The notes beneath the pieces were generated by a model. It was not told the DNA's origin, ran no database searches, and saw nothing but the letters and a program-made list of their open reading frames with translations. A stretch of 64,000 bases of DNA from Arthrobacter globiformis (GTDB lineage Bacteria; Actinomycetota; Actinomycetes; Actinomycetales; Micrococcaceae). This document shows, one piece after another, positions 43,075 to 51,509 of the stretch. The stretch lies in NCBI RefSeq assembly GCF_030818015.1, contig NZ_JAUSZX010000001.1, positions 1,798,001-1,862,000 on the forward strand, written 5' to 3'. Positions within the stretch are counted from its first letter, which is position 1; every line of letters starts with the position of its first letter. Made by a program: the position numbers and the translations under genes.

Positions 43075-43509
43075 ATGAAGAAGTCATCAGGGCGCTCGGC
43101 AGGCCACCAGCTGGAAGGGCGCGAGCTTGGCGGACACCGGCTCAAGAGTGACCCCGTTAAGGCCCCTGCGCCCAGGGCTGACCCGCCCAGAGGTGATCCG
43201 CTCAGGGGTGGTTCGCTGAAGGGTGATCCGCTGAAGGCGATGAGCCCCGGCGTCGTGGACTTCCTTTTCCGGCAGCTCGTTGCGGGGGAGCCTGGGGAGG
43301 ACGTCCAGTGGGGCCGGGAAGGCGTTGCGCTCTCGGACCAGGCGCCGGGGGCGGAGCTGGCACGCCGGCTGTCTGAAACGGACGTCGATGCGCTGACGCC
43401 CACGGAGCTGTTCCACTACGTCCGCGCCGCGCAGCGCCTCACCCTGTGGGCCGAATCGTTGCGGGAAGCGGCCGTAGAGCGATACTGCTCGGGGGCAGGC
43501 CCCGCCTAG
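43075..43509 (+). CDS. SOS-regulated small protein with DUF222-like helical C-terminus
   Basis: This 144-residue protein has a basic, low-complexity N-terminal half, including a GDPLRG-type repeat from four 15-bp DNA units. The helical C-terminal half includes PGAELARRLSETDVDALTPTELFHYVRAAQRLTLWAESLREAAVE. That half resembles the N-terminal helical region of DUF222/HNH-endonuclease proteins, but no HNH nuclease part follows. Its promoter contains a LexA box, so it should be induced by DNA damage. I know no characterised homologue. It ends 9 nt before the nitrilase gene start, whose -10 overlaps its stop codon. Confidence 0.6.
   Translation: MKKSSGRSAGHQLEGRELGGHRLKSDPVKAPAPRADPPRGDPLRGGSLKGDPLKAMSPGVVDFLFRQLVAGEPGEDVQWGREGVALSDQAPGAELARRLSETDVDALTPTELFHYVRAAQRLTLWAESLREAAVERYCSGAGPA
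43180..43239 (+). repeat. 15-bp coding tandem repeat in the SOS-regulated gene
   Basis: Four diverged 15-bp units at 43180, 43195, 43210 and 43225 encode DPPRG-DPLRG-GSLKG-DPLKA. They lie in the linker before the helical domain. Confidence 0.7.
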
Positions 43510-43518
43510 GATGGGCTC

Positions 43519-44364
43519 GTGACCGCACCGCTGACCGTATCCGCCATCCAGTACGCGGCCCTGGAGGGCGGCATCGACACCAATGTGCCAGAGCACGTGC
43601 GCCTCATCGAGGACGCTGACTCGCACGGCGCCAGGCTGGTGGTGTTTCCCGAGCTCTCGCTCACGGGGTACAACCTGCCGCTGCTTCGGGGCGGGGACCA
43701 GCGGGGAGGCGACGAGCGGGGCGGGGACCAGCGGGGCGGGGACCGGCGGGGCAGGGACCAGTGGGTGGCGCCCGCGGACCATCGCCTGGACCCGATCCGG
43801 GAGATCTGCCGCAGAACCGGCATCACCGCCGTCGTCGGGGCGCCCTTCCGGGACCAGGACGGCACGCGGCGGCTCGCATCCCTGGCCGTCCACCCGAACG
43901 GCGCGGAAGAGGCTGGCTTCAAGGCGCACCTGCACGGCGACGAGCAGTCCCTGTTTGAAGCAGGGCCAGGGTTCGAACAAGGGCGCGGGTCTGAGGGGGG
44001 TCGAGAACCGCTCATGCTGGACGTGGACGGCTGGAGGGTCGCGCTGGCCATCTGCTTCGATGCTGCCCATCCGGCACACTCCGGCGCTGCTGCCGCCGCC
44101 GGAGCCGACGTGTATGCCGTCTCGGCGCTCTACACGCAGGAGGAGGGCCACCGGCTGGGGCTGCATCTTGGAGCGCGGGCCATGGACAACCGCATGTACG
44201 GTGTCCTTGCCAACCTGGGGGGCCGCACCCCGCTGGGGCCGTCCTGCGGCCTGAGCGGTTTCTGGGGACCGGACGGGCTGCCGATGCGGCAGGCGGGCGG
44301 TACAGGAACGGAAGTGGTCACCGCTGTCCTGCGGCGGGGTTCCCTGAATCGGTACCGCGGCTAG
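43519..44364 (+). CDS. Carbon-nitrogen hydrolase (nitrilase superfamily)
   Basis: This 281-residue protein has the catalytic Glu in VVFPELSLTGYN (near residue 45), Lys in FKAHLHGDE (near 135) and Cys in LAICFDAAHP (near 179), the E-K-C triad of C-N hydrolases. It probably hydrolyses an amide; the substrate is unknown. A 25-residue low-complexity insert RGGDQ-RGGDE-RGGDQ-RGGDR-RGRDQ lies between the Glu and Lys motifs and is encoded by five 15-bp DNA repeats. TAGGAT (43507-43512) ends 6 nt before the GTG, suggesting a leaderless transcript. Confidence 0.85.
   Translation: MTAPLTVSAIQYAALEGGIDTNVPEHVRLIEDADSHGARLVVFPELSLTGYNLPLLRGGDQRGGDERGGDQRGGDRRGRDQWVAPADHRLDPIREICRRTGITAVVGAPFRDQDGTRRLASLAVHPNGAEEAGFKAHLHGDEQSLFEAGPGFEQGRGSEGGREPLMLDVDGWRVALAICFDAAHPAHSGAAAAAGADVYAVSALYTQEEGHRLGLHLGARAMDNRMYGVLANLGGRTPLGPSCGLSGFWGPDGLPMRQAGGTGTEVVTAVLRRGSLNRYRG
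43687..43761 (+). repeat. Five 15-bp tandem repeats inside the nitrilase-like gene
   Basis: Units of the form CGGGGCGGGGACCAG start at 43687, 43702, 43717, 43732 and 43747 and encode the RGGDQ-like insert. Copies 1 and 3 are identical, which points to recent duplication. Confidence 0.9.
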
Positions 44365-44441
44365 CGTGCGCGCCGGAATTTGACGATCATCACGCGGCGG
44401 CCATTGTCCTAACCTGCACGTGACAGGGTAACGTTTTTCCC

Positions 44442-45350
44442 ATGGCTGACACTTCCGCGAACATTCCTGCCTTGGGCACCCTCCTGACCGCCATGGTCAC
44501 CCCGTTCACCACTGACGGCAAGGTCGATTACCAGCAGGCCGCGGAACTGGCCAGCAAGCTCGTTGACGAGGGCTGCGACGGCCTCGTCGTCACAGGGACC
44601 ACCGGCGAGACGTCCACCCTCACCGACGAGGAAAACCTCGGGATGTTCCGCGCCGTGATGGAAGCCGTGGGTGGGCGTGCCGCCGTCATCGCCGGCACCG
44701 GAACCAACGACACCGCACACTCCGTGCACCTGTCCCAGGAAGCCGCAAAGCTGGGCGTCGACGGCCTGCTGATCGTCACGCCCTACTACAACAAGCCCAG
44801 CCAGGCCGGCGTTCGGGCGCACTTCGAGACGGTCGCCTCCGCCACGGACCTGCCTGTCATGCTCTACGACATCCCCGGACGGTCCTCCATCGAGATCGCG
44901 CCGGATACCATGATCCGTCTGGCCCAGCACCCGAACATCGTGGCCGTCAAGGACGCCAAGGCCGACTTCGCTGCGGCCACCCGCGTTCTTGCCGAGACCG
45001 ACCTTGCCTTCTACTCCGGCGACGACGGCCTGACCCTGCAGTGGATGGCGCTGGGCGCCGTGGGCCTCGTGGGTGTCACCACGCACGTTGCCACCCGCCG
45101 CTTCCGGGAGCTCATCGACGCGATCAACGCGAATGACCTCGGGACCGCCCGCAAGATCAACTTCGAGCTTGAGCCGGTAGTGCGCGCAACGATGACCCGT
45201 GTCCAGGGTGCCGTGGCAGCCAAGCAAATTCTTAAATGGCAGGGAGTCCTGCCCAACTCGATTGTCCGCTTGCCCCTCGTGGAGCCGGACGAAGCCGAGA
45301 TCGAAACCATCCGCGAGGACTTGGCGGAAGGAGGGCTGGTCTTTTCCTGA
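44442..45350 (+). CDS. dapA: 4-hydroxy-tetrahydrodipicolinate synthase
   Basis: DapA condenses pyruvate with aspartate semialdehyde, the first step specific to lysine and DAP synthesis. The 302-residue TIM-barrel protein shows GTTGETSTL (about 48-56), VTPYYNKPSQ, MLYDIPGRSS with the catalytic Tyr, and VAVKDAKAD, in which Lys near 169 forms the Schiff base. TAACGT (44429-44434) ends 7 nt before the ATG, which has no Shine-Dalgarno sequence. RNase J follows 42 nt downstream, as in M. tuberculosis (Rv2753c-Rv2752c). Confidence 0.96.
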   Translation: MADTSANIPALGTLLTAMVTPFTTDGKVDYQQAAELASKLVDEGCDGLVVTGTTGETSTLTDEENLGMFRAVMEAVGGRAAVIAGTGTNDTAHSVHLSQEAAKLGVDGLLIVTPYYNKPSQAGVRAHFETVASATDLPVMLYDIPGRSSIEIAPDTMIRLAQHPNIVAVKDAKADFAAATRVLAETDLAFYSGDDGLTLQWMALGAVGLVGVTTHVATRRFRELIDAINANDLGTARKINFELEPVVRATMTRVQGAVAAKQILKWQGVLPNSIVRLPLVEPDEAEIETIREDLAEGGLVFS

Positions 45351-45392
45351 GGGACTGAGACCGGCACTCTTCCGTCTGGAAAGAAGTGCATT

Positions 45393-47084
45393 ATGACCCA
45401 AGTAGCCCTCCCCGGCCTCGTTACGCCTCCCCGCCTTCCCCAAGGCACCCTGCGGATTGTTCCGCTGGGCGGGCTGGGCGAAATCGGCCGGAACATGGCT
45501 GTGTTCGAAATCGACGGCAAGCTGCTGGTTGTCGACTGCGGCGTCCTCTTCCCCGAGGAAACCCAGCCCGGCGTTGATCTGATCCTGCCCGATTTCTCCT
45601 ACATCGAGGACCGGATCAATGACATCGTCGCCGTAGTCCTCACGCACGGCCACGAGGACCACATCGGAGCCGTTCCGTATCTGCTGCGGCTCCGCAACGA
45701 CATTCCGCTCGTGGGTTCCCAGCTGACGCTGGCGCTGGTTGAGGCCAAGCTGCAGGAACACCGGATCAAGCCCTACACGTTGTCCGTCACCGAGGGGCAG
45801 GTGGAGCAGTTCGGTCCCTTCCAGTGCGAGTTCGTGGCCGTCAACCACTCCATCCCGGACGCTTTGGCCGTCTTCATCCGCACGGCCGGCGGCACGGTGC
45901 TGCACACGGGCGACTTCAAGATGGACCAGCTGCCCCTGGACGGCCGCATCACCGATCTCCGGCATTTCGCCAAGCTGGGTGAAGAAGGCGTGGATCTGTT
46001 CATGTCCGACTCCACCAACGCCGACGTCCCGGGATTCACCACCGCGGAGAAGGAGATCGGCCCCACCCTGGACCGGCTCTTCGCCCAGGCCACCAAGCGC
46101 ATCATCGTCGCGTCGTTCTCCTCGCACGTCCACAGGGTGCAGCAGGTCCTGGACGCCGCGGCCAAGCACGGCCGTAACGTCGCCTTCGTGGGACGTTCCA
46201 TGGTGCGGAACATGGCCATCGCCGCCAAACTTGGCTACCTGCATGTGCCGGACGGCATAGTAGTGGATCTGAAGAACATCGACACCCTGCCCGACAACCG
46301 GGTAGTGCTGATGTCCACCGGTTCCCAGGGCGAGCCCATGGCCGCGCTTTCACGCATGGCCAACGGCGACCACCGCGTGGTGGTGGGCCAGGGTGACACC
46401 GTCATCCTGGCGTCCAGCCTCATCCCCGGCAACGAGAACGCCGTCTTCCGCATCATCAACGGCCTGCTGAAGCTCGGCGCCGACGTGATCCACAAGGGCA
46501 ACGCCAAGGTCCATGTGTCCGGCCATGCCGCGGCAGGGGAGCTGCTGTACTGCTACAACATCCTCGAGCCGCTCAACGCCATGCCGGTGCACGGCGAGAC
46601 GCGCCACCTGATCGCCAACGGCAAGATCGCGGAGGAGTCGGGCGTTCCGGCGGCCAGCATCCTGCTTGCGGACAACGGCACGGTGATCGACCTGCGGGAC
46701 CACCAGGCCGACATCGTGGGCCAGGTTGAGGTCGGCTTCGTGTATGTGGACGGCTCCAGCGTCGGCGAAATCACCGACGCCGACCTTAAGGACCGCCGAG
46801 TCCTCGGCGACGAAGGCTTCATCTCCATCATCACCGTCATCAACCGGGCCACAGGCAAGGTTGTCTCCGGGCCCGAGATCCACGCCCGCGGCGTCGCCGA
46901 GGACGACTCGGTCTTCGACGACATCATCCCCAAGATCAACGCCGCGCTGGAGGAGGCCGTGCTCAGCAACGCGGACCACACCAACCACCAGCTGCAGCAG
47001 ATCGTTCGCCGGGCCGTCGGCACGTGGGTCAACCGCAAGCTGCGCCGGCGCCCCATGATCATCCCGGTGGTGCTGGAGGCTTAA
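45393..47084 (+). CDS. rnj: Ribonuclease J
   Basis: This metallo-beta-lactamase/beta-CASP ribonuclease has 5' exo- and endonuclease activity in RNA processing and decay. The 563-residue protein shows LGGLGEIGRNM, the zinc motif HGHEDHIGA (near residues 85-93), HTGDFKMD, MSDSTNAD and SGHAAAGEL. The C-terminal domain (about 460-563) is present. ATG 45393 is preceded by GAAAGAAG. Genes for two other RNA-turnover or processing factors, PNPase and RimP, lie elsewhere in the window. FtsK follows. Confidence 0.95.
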   Translation: MTQVALPGLVTPPRLPQGTLRIVPLGGLGEIGRNMAVFEIDGKLLVVDCGVLFPEETQPGVDLILPDFSYIEDRINDIVAVVLTHGHEDHIGAVPYLLRLRNDIPLVGSQLTLALVEAKLQEHRIKPYTLSVTEGQVEQFGPFQCEFVAVNHSIPDALAVFIRTAGGTVLHTGDFKMDQLPLDGRITDLRHFAKLGEEGVDLFMSDSTNADVPGFTTAEKEIGPTLDRLFAQATKRIIVASFSSHVHRVQQVLDAAAKHGRNVAFVGRSMVRNMAIAAKLGYLHVPDGIVVDLKNIDTLPDNRVVLMSTGSQGEPMAALSRMANGDHRVVVGQGDTVILASSLIPGNENAVFRIINGLLKLGADVIHKGNAKVHVSGHAAAGELLYCYNILEPLNAMPVHGETRHLIANGKIAEESGVPAASILLADNGTVIDLRDHQADIVGQVEVGFVYVDGSSVGEITDADLKDRRVLGDEGFISIITVINRATGKVVSGPEIHARGVAEDDSVFDDIIPKINAALEEAVLSNADHTNHQLQQIVRRAVGTWVNRKLRRRPMIIPVVLEA

Positions 47085-47159
47085 GTGACGGTGCCCGGGG
47101 GCTGAACACAGCCCCCGAAGGCCCGGAAATCCGCGGTTCCGCGGCCACAGTGGAGTACC

Positions 47160-50057
47160 GTGGCAGATATGGCCACTCGTACTTCCCCCGCGCCAAAACG
47201 TACCCCCAACAGCAAAACGGGCGCATCCGCAGGCCGCAGCGGCTCCTCGGCGGCCAAATCCGGCCGGGCCGGATCGTCCGGCGGCAGCGCCCGGACGCGT
47301 CAGCTTCCCGCCGTCGAACACCGGCAGCCCTGGCTGCTGCGGGTGGCCGGCGGGGCCTGGCTGGGCATCGGCCACCTGGTGGGCGGGGGAGTGCGCCGCA
47401 TCGGCCAGGACGTCAGCGACGTGGCAGCCGAAGACCGCCGTGACGGTGCCGCCCTGTTCAACCTGGCCCTGGCGGTCTTCATCGCCACCTTCGCCTGGTG
47501 GGGTTTCCGCGGCTGGTTCCCGGACGCTGTCTACGCCGTGGTCAACGGCACTTTCGGCTGGATGTCGCTGGTCCTGCCGCTCATGCTCTTCGTGTGCGCC
47601 TGCAGGCTGTTCCGTCAGCCTGTGGACGGCCGCGGAAACAACCGCGTGGGCATCGGCTTCCTCATCATGACGTTCGCAGGCTGCGGCATTGCGCACATCG
47701 TGGGCGGCCAGCCGACCGTCAGTGAGGGCTTCGACGGGCTGCGGCAGGCCGGAGGCATGCTGGGATTCCTGGCAGCCTCCCCGCTGGCCGCCATCCACCC
47801 CGCCGTCCCGGTGGTCCTGTACGGGCTACTGGCCTTCGTGTCGGTGCTCATCGTCACGGCGACGCCGTTCGGAGCCATTCCGCGGCGGCTGCGTGGTGCC
47901 TATGAGCACCTGATGGGCATCGACCTTCAGGAGAACGACGGCGACGCCCACGACCGCAGCTACCCGTACGAAAACACCCCTCCCGCCCCGAAGAAGAAGC
48001 GTAAGCGGCTCTTTGGCAAGGGTGAGGAAGCTGACCCCAAGCTGGAGGGCTACGTCGGAGACGAAGCCTTTGAGCACGCCGTGATCGAGGACGACGATCC
48101 GTCACCGTCCGCCGGCAAGGGAACCCCCGCCGTGGCCCCCGGAGTCCGGCGCCCCACCCAGGCGGAGATCGCCGTCGAGAAGATCAAGGCAGCCCAGGGG
48201 CTCGGCGCCAAGGGCGCCGACGCCGAGAACGCTACCGAAGCCATCCCGCTCGTGGTTCCGGGCATGGCCGGTTCGGCGAATGCACCCGGTGCAGCTCCCG
48301 GTGCTGCCGTGCAGGTGCCTTCCAAGCCTGTGGCGCCTGCGCCGCTGCCCACCCCCATTCCGCAGCGCACGGAGCAGCTGTCCCTCGCGGGCGACGTCAC
48401 GTACACGCTGCCGTCGTCTGATGTGCTGACGCCCGGATCCATTCCCAAGGAGCGCACGGAAGCCAACGACGCCGTCGTGGCCGCCCTGACGGACACGCTC
48501 CAGCAGTTCAACGTGGATGCCTCCGTGACCGGCTTCAGCCGGGGTCCGACCGTGACCCGCTATGAGATCGAACTGGCGCCCGGCACCAAGGTGGAGCGGG
48601 TCACCGCGCTTTCCAAGAACATCTCGTACGCCGTTGCCTCGAGCGACGTCCGCATCCTCAGCCCCATTCCCGGCAAGTCGGCCATCGGTATTGAGATCCC
48701 CAACACGGACCGTGAGACGGTGTCGCTGGGCGATGTCCTGCGCAGCCAGAACGCGCGCCGCACGGACCACCCCATGGTCATGGGCGTCGGCAAGGACGTC
48801 GAGGGCGGCTACGTCGTGGCCAACCTCGCGAAAATGCCCCACCTGCTGGTGGCCGGTGCCACCGGTGCCGGTAAGTCTTCGTTCGTGAACTCCATGATCA
48901 CGTCCCTGCTGATGCGCGCCACCCCCGACGAGGTCCGCATGGTCATGGTCGACCCCAAGCGCGTGGAACTTACCGCCTACGAAGGCGTGCCCCACCTCAT
49001 CACCCCCATCATCACCAACCCCAAAAAGGCGGCCGAGGCACTCCAGTGGGTGGTCCGCGAGATGGACGCCCGCTATGACGACCTCGCCAACTACGGCTTC
49101 AAGCACGTCGACGACTTCAATAAGGCAGTGCGCGCCGGCAAGGTCCAGCCGCCCGTGGACTCCAAGCGCGTCATCCGGCCCTACCCGTACCTCCTGGTGA
49201 TCGTCGATGAGCTCGCCGACCTGATGATGGTGGCGCCGCGCGATGTCGAGGATTCCATCGTCCGCATCACGCAGCTGGCCCGTGCCGCCGGCATCCACCT
49301 GGTGCTCGCCACGCAGCGCCCGTCCGTTGACGTGGTCACCGGCCTGATCAAGGCCAACGTGCCGTCCCGCATGGCCTTCGCCACCTCATCCGTTACCGAC
49401 TCCCGCGTGGTCCTGGACCAGCCCGGTGCAGAGAAGCTGATCGGTCAGGGTGACGCCCTGTTCCTTCCGATGGGTGCCTCCAAGGCGATGCGTGTGCAGG
49501 GCGCCTGGGTCACCGAATCCGAGATCCACAAGGTGGTTGAACACGTCAAGGGCCAGCTCCAGGCTGTTTACCGTGACGACGTCGCACCCGAAGCGCAGAA
49601 GAAGCAGATCGACGACGACATCGGGGACGACCTCGAAGTGCTGCTGCAGGCCACGGAGCTGGTGGTCACCACACAGTTCGGTTCGACGTCCATGCTGCAG
49701 CGCAAGCTCCGCGTCGGGTTCGCCAAGGCCGGCCGCCTCATGGACCTGCTCGAATCACGCGGCGTGGTTGGCCCGTCTGAAGGTTCCAAGGCGCGCGATG
49801 TGCTGGTCAAGCCGGACGACCTCGCCGCCGTGCTGGCTGCGATGAAGGGCCAGGAAGCGCCGGCCATGGCCGATGCGCAGACCGCCGCGCTCAGCGACAA
49901 CGCCAACGCCAACATCGCGCAGGGCGGCTACGCGGAGGACCTCGTTGCCGCGGACCTGGACAACCGCACCCAGAGCATCGACTATCACGACGGCGCCGAC
50001 AGTTCCGGTGACGACGAGGACGGTTCCGAGGACGCCTGGTCCCTCACCGGCCGGTAG
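47160..50057 (+). CDS. ftsK: DNA translocase FtsK
   Basis: FtsK moves the terminus DNA at the septum during division. The 965-residue protein has a basic low-complexity N-terminus, four membrane helices (about residues 100-250) and a Pro/Ala-rich linker. The motor domain shows LLVAGATGAGKSSFVN (Walker A near 563-574), DPKRVELTAYEGVPHL and LVIVDELADLMMVA. A C-terminal gamma winged-helix domain (TTQFGSTSMLQRKLRVGFAKAGRLMDLLE, split here as two motifs) reads KOPS sites. The GTG at 47160 and an ATG at 47169 are both possible starts. Confidence 0.95.
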   Translation: MADMATRTSPAPKRTPNSKTGASAGRSGSSAAKSGRAGSSGGSARTRQLPAVEHRQPWLLRVAGGAWLGIGHLVGGGVRRIGQDVSDVAAEDRRDGAALFNLALAVFIATFAWWGFRGWFPDAVYAVVNGTFGWMSLVLPLMLFVCACRLFRQPVDGRGNNRVGIGFLIMTFAGCGIAHIVGGQPTVSEGFDGLRQAGGMLGFLAASPLAAIHPAVPVVLYGLLAFVSVLIVTATPFGAIPRRLRGAYEHLMGIDLQENDGDAHDRSYPYENTPPAPKKKRKRLFGKGEEADPKLEGYVGDEAFEHAVIEDDDPSPSAGKGTPAVAPGVRRPTQAEIAVEKIKAAQGLGAKGADAENATEAIPLVVPGMAGSANAPGAAPGAAVQVPSKPVAPAPLPTPIPQRTEQLSLAGDVTYTLPSSDVLTPGSIPKERTEANDAVVAALTDTLQQFNVDASVTGFSRGPTVTRYEIELAPGTKVERVTALSKNISYAVASSDVRILSPIPGKSAIGIEIPNTDRETVSLGDVLRSQNARRTDHPMVMGVGKDVEGGYVVANLAKMPHLLVAGATGAGKSSFVNSMITSLLMRATPDEVRMVMVDPKRVELTAYEGVPHLITPIITNPKKAAEALQWVVREMDARYDDLANYGFKHVDDFNKAVRAGKVQPPVDSKRVIRPYPYLLVIVDELADLMMVAPRDVEDSIVRITQLARAAGIHLVLATQRPSVDVVTGLIKANVPSRMAFATSSVTDSRVVLDQPGAEKLIGQGDALFLPMGASKAMRVQGAWVTESEIHKVVEHVKGQLQAVYRDDVAPEAQKKQIDDDIGDDLEVLLQATELVVTTQFGSTSMLQRKLRVGFAKAGRLMDLLESRGVVGPSEGSKARDVLVKPDDLAAVLAAMKGQEAPAMADAQTAALSDNANANIAQGGYAEDLVAADLDNRTQSIDYHDGADSSGDDEDGSEDAWSLTGR

Positions 50058-50110
50058 TCCTAAGGTGATGAAGAAGAAGTCGGCAGTGCCGAAGACGGTA
50101 GCCTAGAAGG

Positions 50111-50836
50111 GTGACAAGCACCGAAGCGACCGCGGCCGGCTCCAACAGCTCCGGGATCTGGAATCTTCCCAACATCCTCACGATGCTCCGCATTGTGCTG
50201 GTGCCGTTCTTCGTGTGGTTCCTCATCGCCGATGCCCCGGGACTGCAGAGCGAGTCCGGCGGGTGGCGCTGGGCAGCAGTGGCCACGTTTGCCGTCGCGA
50301 TTTACACGGACAAGCTCGACGGCGACATCGCCCGCAGCAGGGGACTGGTCACCGACTTCGGCAAGATCGCCGATCCGATCGCGGACAAGCTGCTGACCGG
50401 CTCTGCGCTGGTCATGCTGTGCGTACTGAGTGAGCTGCCATGGTGGATCACGATCGTGATCCTGGTCCGCGAGTGGGGCATCACCGCGCTTCGGTTCTTC
50501 GTGATCCGCTACGGCGTCATCCCGGCATCGCGCGGCGGAAAGCTCAAGACGGTCGTCCAGACCGTGGCGATCTTCCTCTACCTTCTTCCGTTGGCATCCA
50601 TCGCACCGTGGCTGACCTGGGTGGCCTTCGCCGTGATGCTGGCAGCCGTGCTGATCACCGTCTGGACCGGCATCGAATACGTCGTCCAGGCGCTGAAAGT
50701 CAGGTCGGAGGGGCTCCGCCGGCGCGCTGCTGACCGTGGCCAGCAGGAATCCGCGAACCGGGGCCTCCCCAAGCAGGAAACACCCAATCAGGACATTCCC
50801 AAGCAGGACATCCCCAAGCAGGAGGGCCAACCGTGA
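50111..50836 (+). CDS. pgsA: CDP-diacylglycerol-glycerol-3-phosphate 3-phosphatidyltransferase
   Basis: PgsA makes phosphatidylglycerol phosphate at the membrane. The 241-residue protein begins WNLPNILTMLRIVLVPFF and contains the CDP-alcohol phosphotransferase motif DGDIARSRGLVTDFGKIAD (about residues 69-87), ending at a final Asp four residues later. Four more helices follow. The last 35 residues are a hydrophilic tail encoded by 15-bp tandem repeats. TAGCCT (50099-50104) ends 6 nt before the GTG start, so a leaderless mRNA is likely. The 3' end overlaps cinA by 4 nt. Confidence 0.93.
   Translation: MTSTEATAAGSNSSGIWNLPNILTMLRIVLVPFFVWFLIADAPGLQSESGGWRWAAVATFAVAIYTDKLDGDIARSRGLVTDFGKIADPIADKLLTGSALVMLCVLSELPWWITIVILVREWGITALRFFVIRYGVIPASRGGKLKTVVQTVAIFLYLLPLASIAPWLTWVAFAVMLAAVLITVWTGIEYVVQALKVRSEGLRRRAADRGQQESANRGLPKQETPNQDIPKQDIPKQEGQP
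50768..50827 (+). repeat. 15-bp tandem repeat encoding the pgsA tail
   Basis: Four units of the type CCCAAGCAGGACATC start at 50768, 50783, 50798 and 50813 and encode PKQET-PNQDI-PKQDI-PKQEG at the C-terminus of PgsA. Confidence 0.85.
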
Positions 50837-51318
50837 GGAATCTGCACCGGATTGCCGGGGAGGCCGTCGCTGCGGCCGTCGGGCGTGGCGTCACCGTTGC
50901 CACCGCGGAGTCACTCACCGCCGGCATGGTCGCCGCCGTATTGGCCGACACTCCGGGGGCGTCTGCCATGCTGCAAGGCGGCGTGGTCTCCTACAACAAC
51001 GCCGTAAAACGGGACGTTCTTGGCGTCCCGCAAGACCTGCTGGACGCCGTCGGATCGGTGGACGAAGCGGTGGCTGCCGCTATGGCGGAAGGCGCCCGGC
51101 GGATCTGCGGCGCGGACCTGGCCGTCTCCACCACGGGCGTAGCCGGGCCGGATGCACATGACGGCAAGGCCGTGGGAACGGTGTTCGTGGGCGTCGCCAC
51201 CGCACACGGTGTGGAGACCTTTCCCTACAGCTTTCAGGGCACCCGGGCAGAGATCCGCGGGCTTGCCTGTGGCGCTGCTTTGGAGCGTCTTCAGGAGGCC
51301 CTGGCTGCGTTAAGCTGA
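50833..51318 (+). CDS. CinA C-terminal domain protein (nicotinamide-nucleotide amidohydrolase)
   Basis: This 161-residue protein corresponds to the stand-alone CinA C-terminal (PncC-type) domain, which deamidates NMN. It shows VTVATAESLTAGMVAAVLADTPGAS, QGGVVSYNNAVKRDVLGV and AVSTTGVAGPDAHDGKAVGTV, including the catalytic Ser/Lys/Tyr region typical of the family. The GTG overlaps the pgsA stop by 4 nt, so the genes are coupled. The order pgsA-cinA-regulator-recA is common in actinobacteria. Confidence 0.9.
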   Translation: MRNLHRIAGEAVAAAVGRGVTVATAESLTAGMVAAVLADTPGASAMLQGGVVSYNNAVKRDVLGVPQDLLDAVGSVDEAVAAAMAEGARRICGADLAVSTTGVAGPDAHDGKAVGTVFVGVATAHGVETFPYSFQGTRAEIRGLACGAALERLQEALAALS

Positions 51319-51378
51319 GTTTCCGGCTACGCTGACCTGGCCCCCCGACTGCGCTAAGCTACCCGCAGTAAGGTTGCC

Positions 51379-51405
51379 GGGAACAAAAAGTGAGTCCGAA
51401 TAGTT
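51379..51405 (+). promoter_or_regulatory. SigR/SigH-type promoter upstream of clgR
   Basis: GGGAAC (51379-51384), an 18-bp spacer and GTT (51403-51405, followed by G) closely match the GGGAAT-N18-GTT promoter of the actinobacterial thiol-stress sigma factors SigR/SigH. In related genera clgR is known to be controlled by these sigma factors. No comparable sigma-A promoter was found here. Confidence 0.5.
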
Positions 51406-51461
51406 GTCACATTGTGTCGCCTCCGCCTGAGGGAGGCGCCTAGGATGAAGAGAACATATGC

Positions 51462-51481
51462 GGTTTACGTCACAGTAAACC
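51462..51481. repeat. Inverted repeat in the clgR leader
   Basis: GGTTTAC (51462-51468) and GTAAACC (51475-51481) are perfect arms around 6 nt, about 30 nt before the first ATG. A second inverted repeat, CGCCTCC-N7-GGAGGCG, lies near 51419-51439. Either could be an operator or an mRNA hairpin. Neither fits the published ClgR box well. Confidence 0.5.
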
Positions 51482-51509
51482 GGAACCATGAGGGAGCAAG
51501 GCGATACAG

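Noticed and set aside
43075..43509. HNH endonuclease or homing element at the SOS-boxed gene
   Set aside because: Only a short helical segment resembles DUF222. No HNH residues and no element boundaries are present.
51406..51509. ClgR autoregulatory box in the clgR leader
   Set aside because: The inverted repeats present do not match the CGCT-N3-AGCG type ClgR motif that I know, so no operator name was given.
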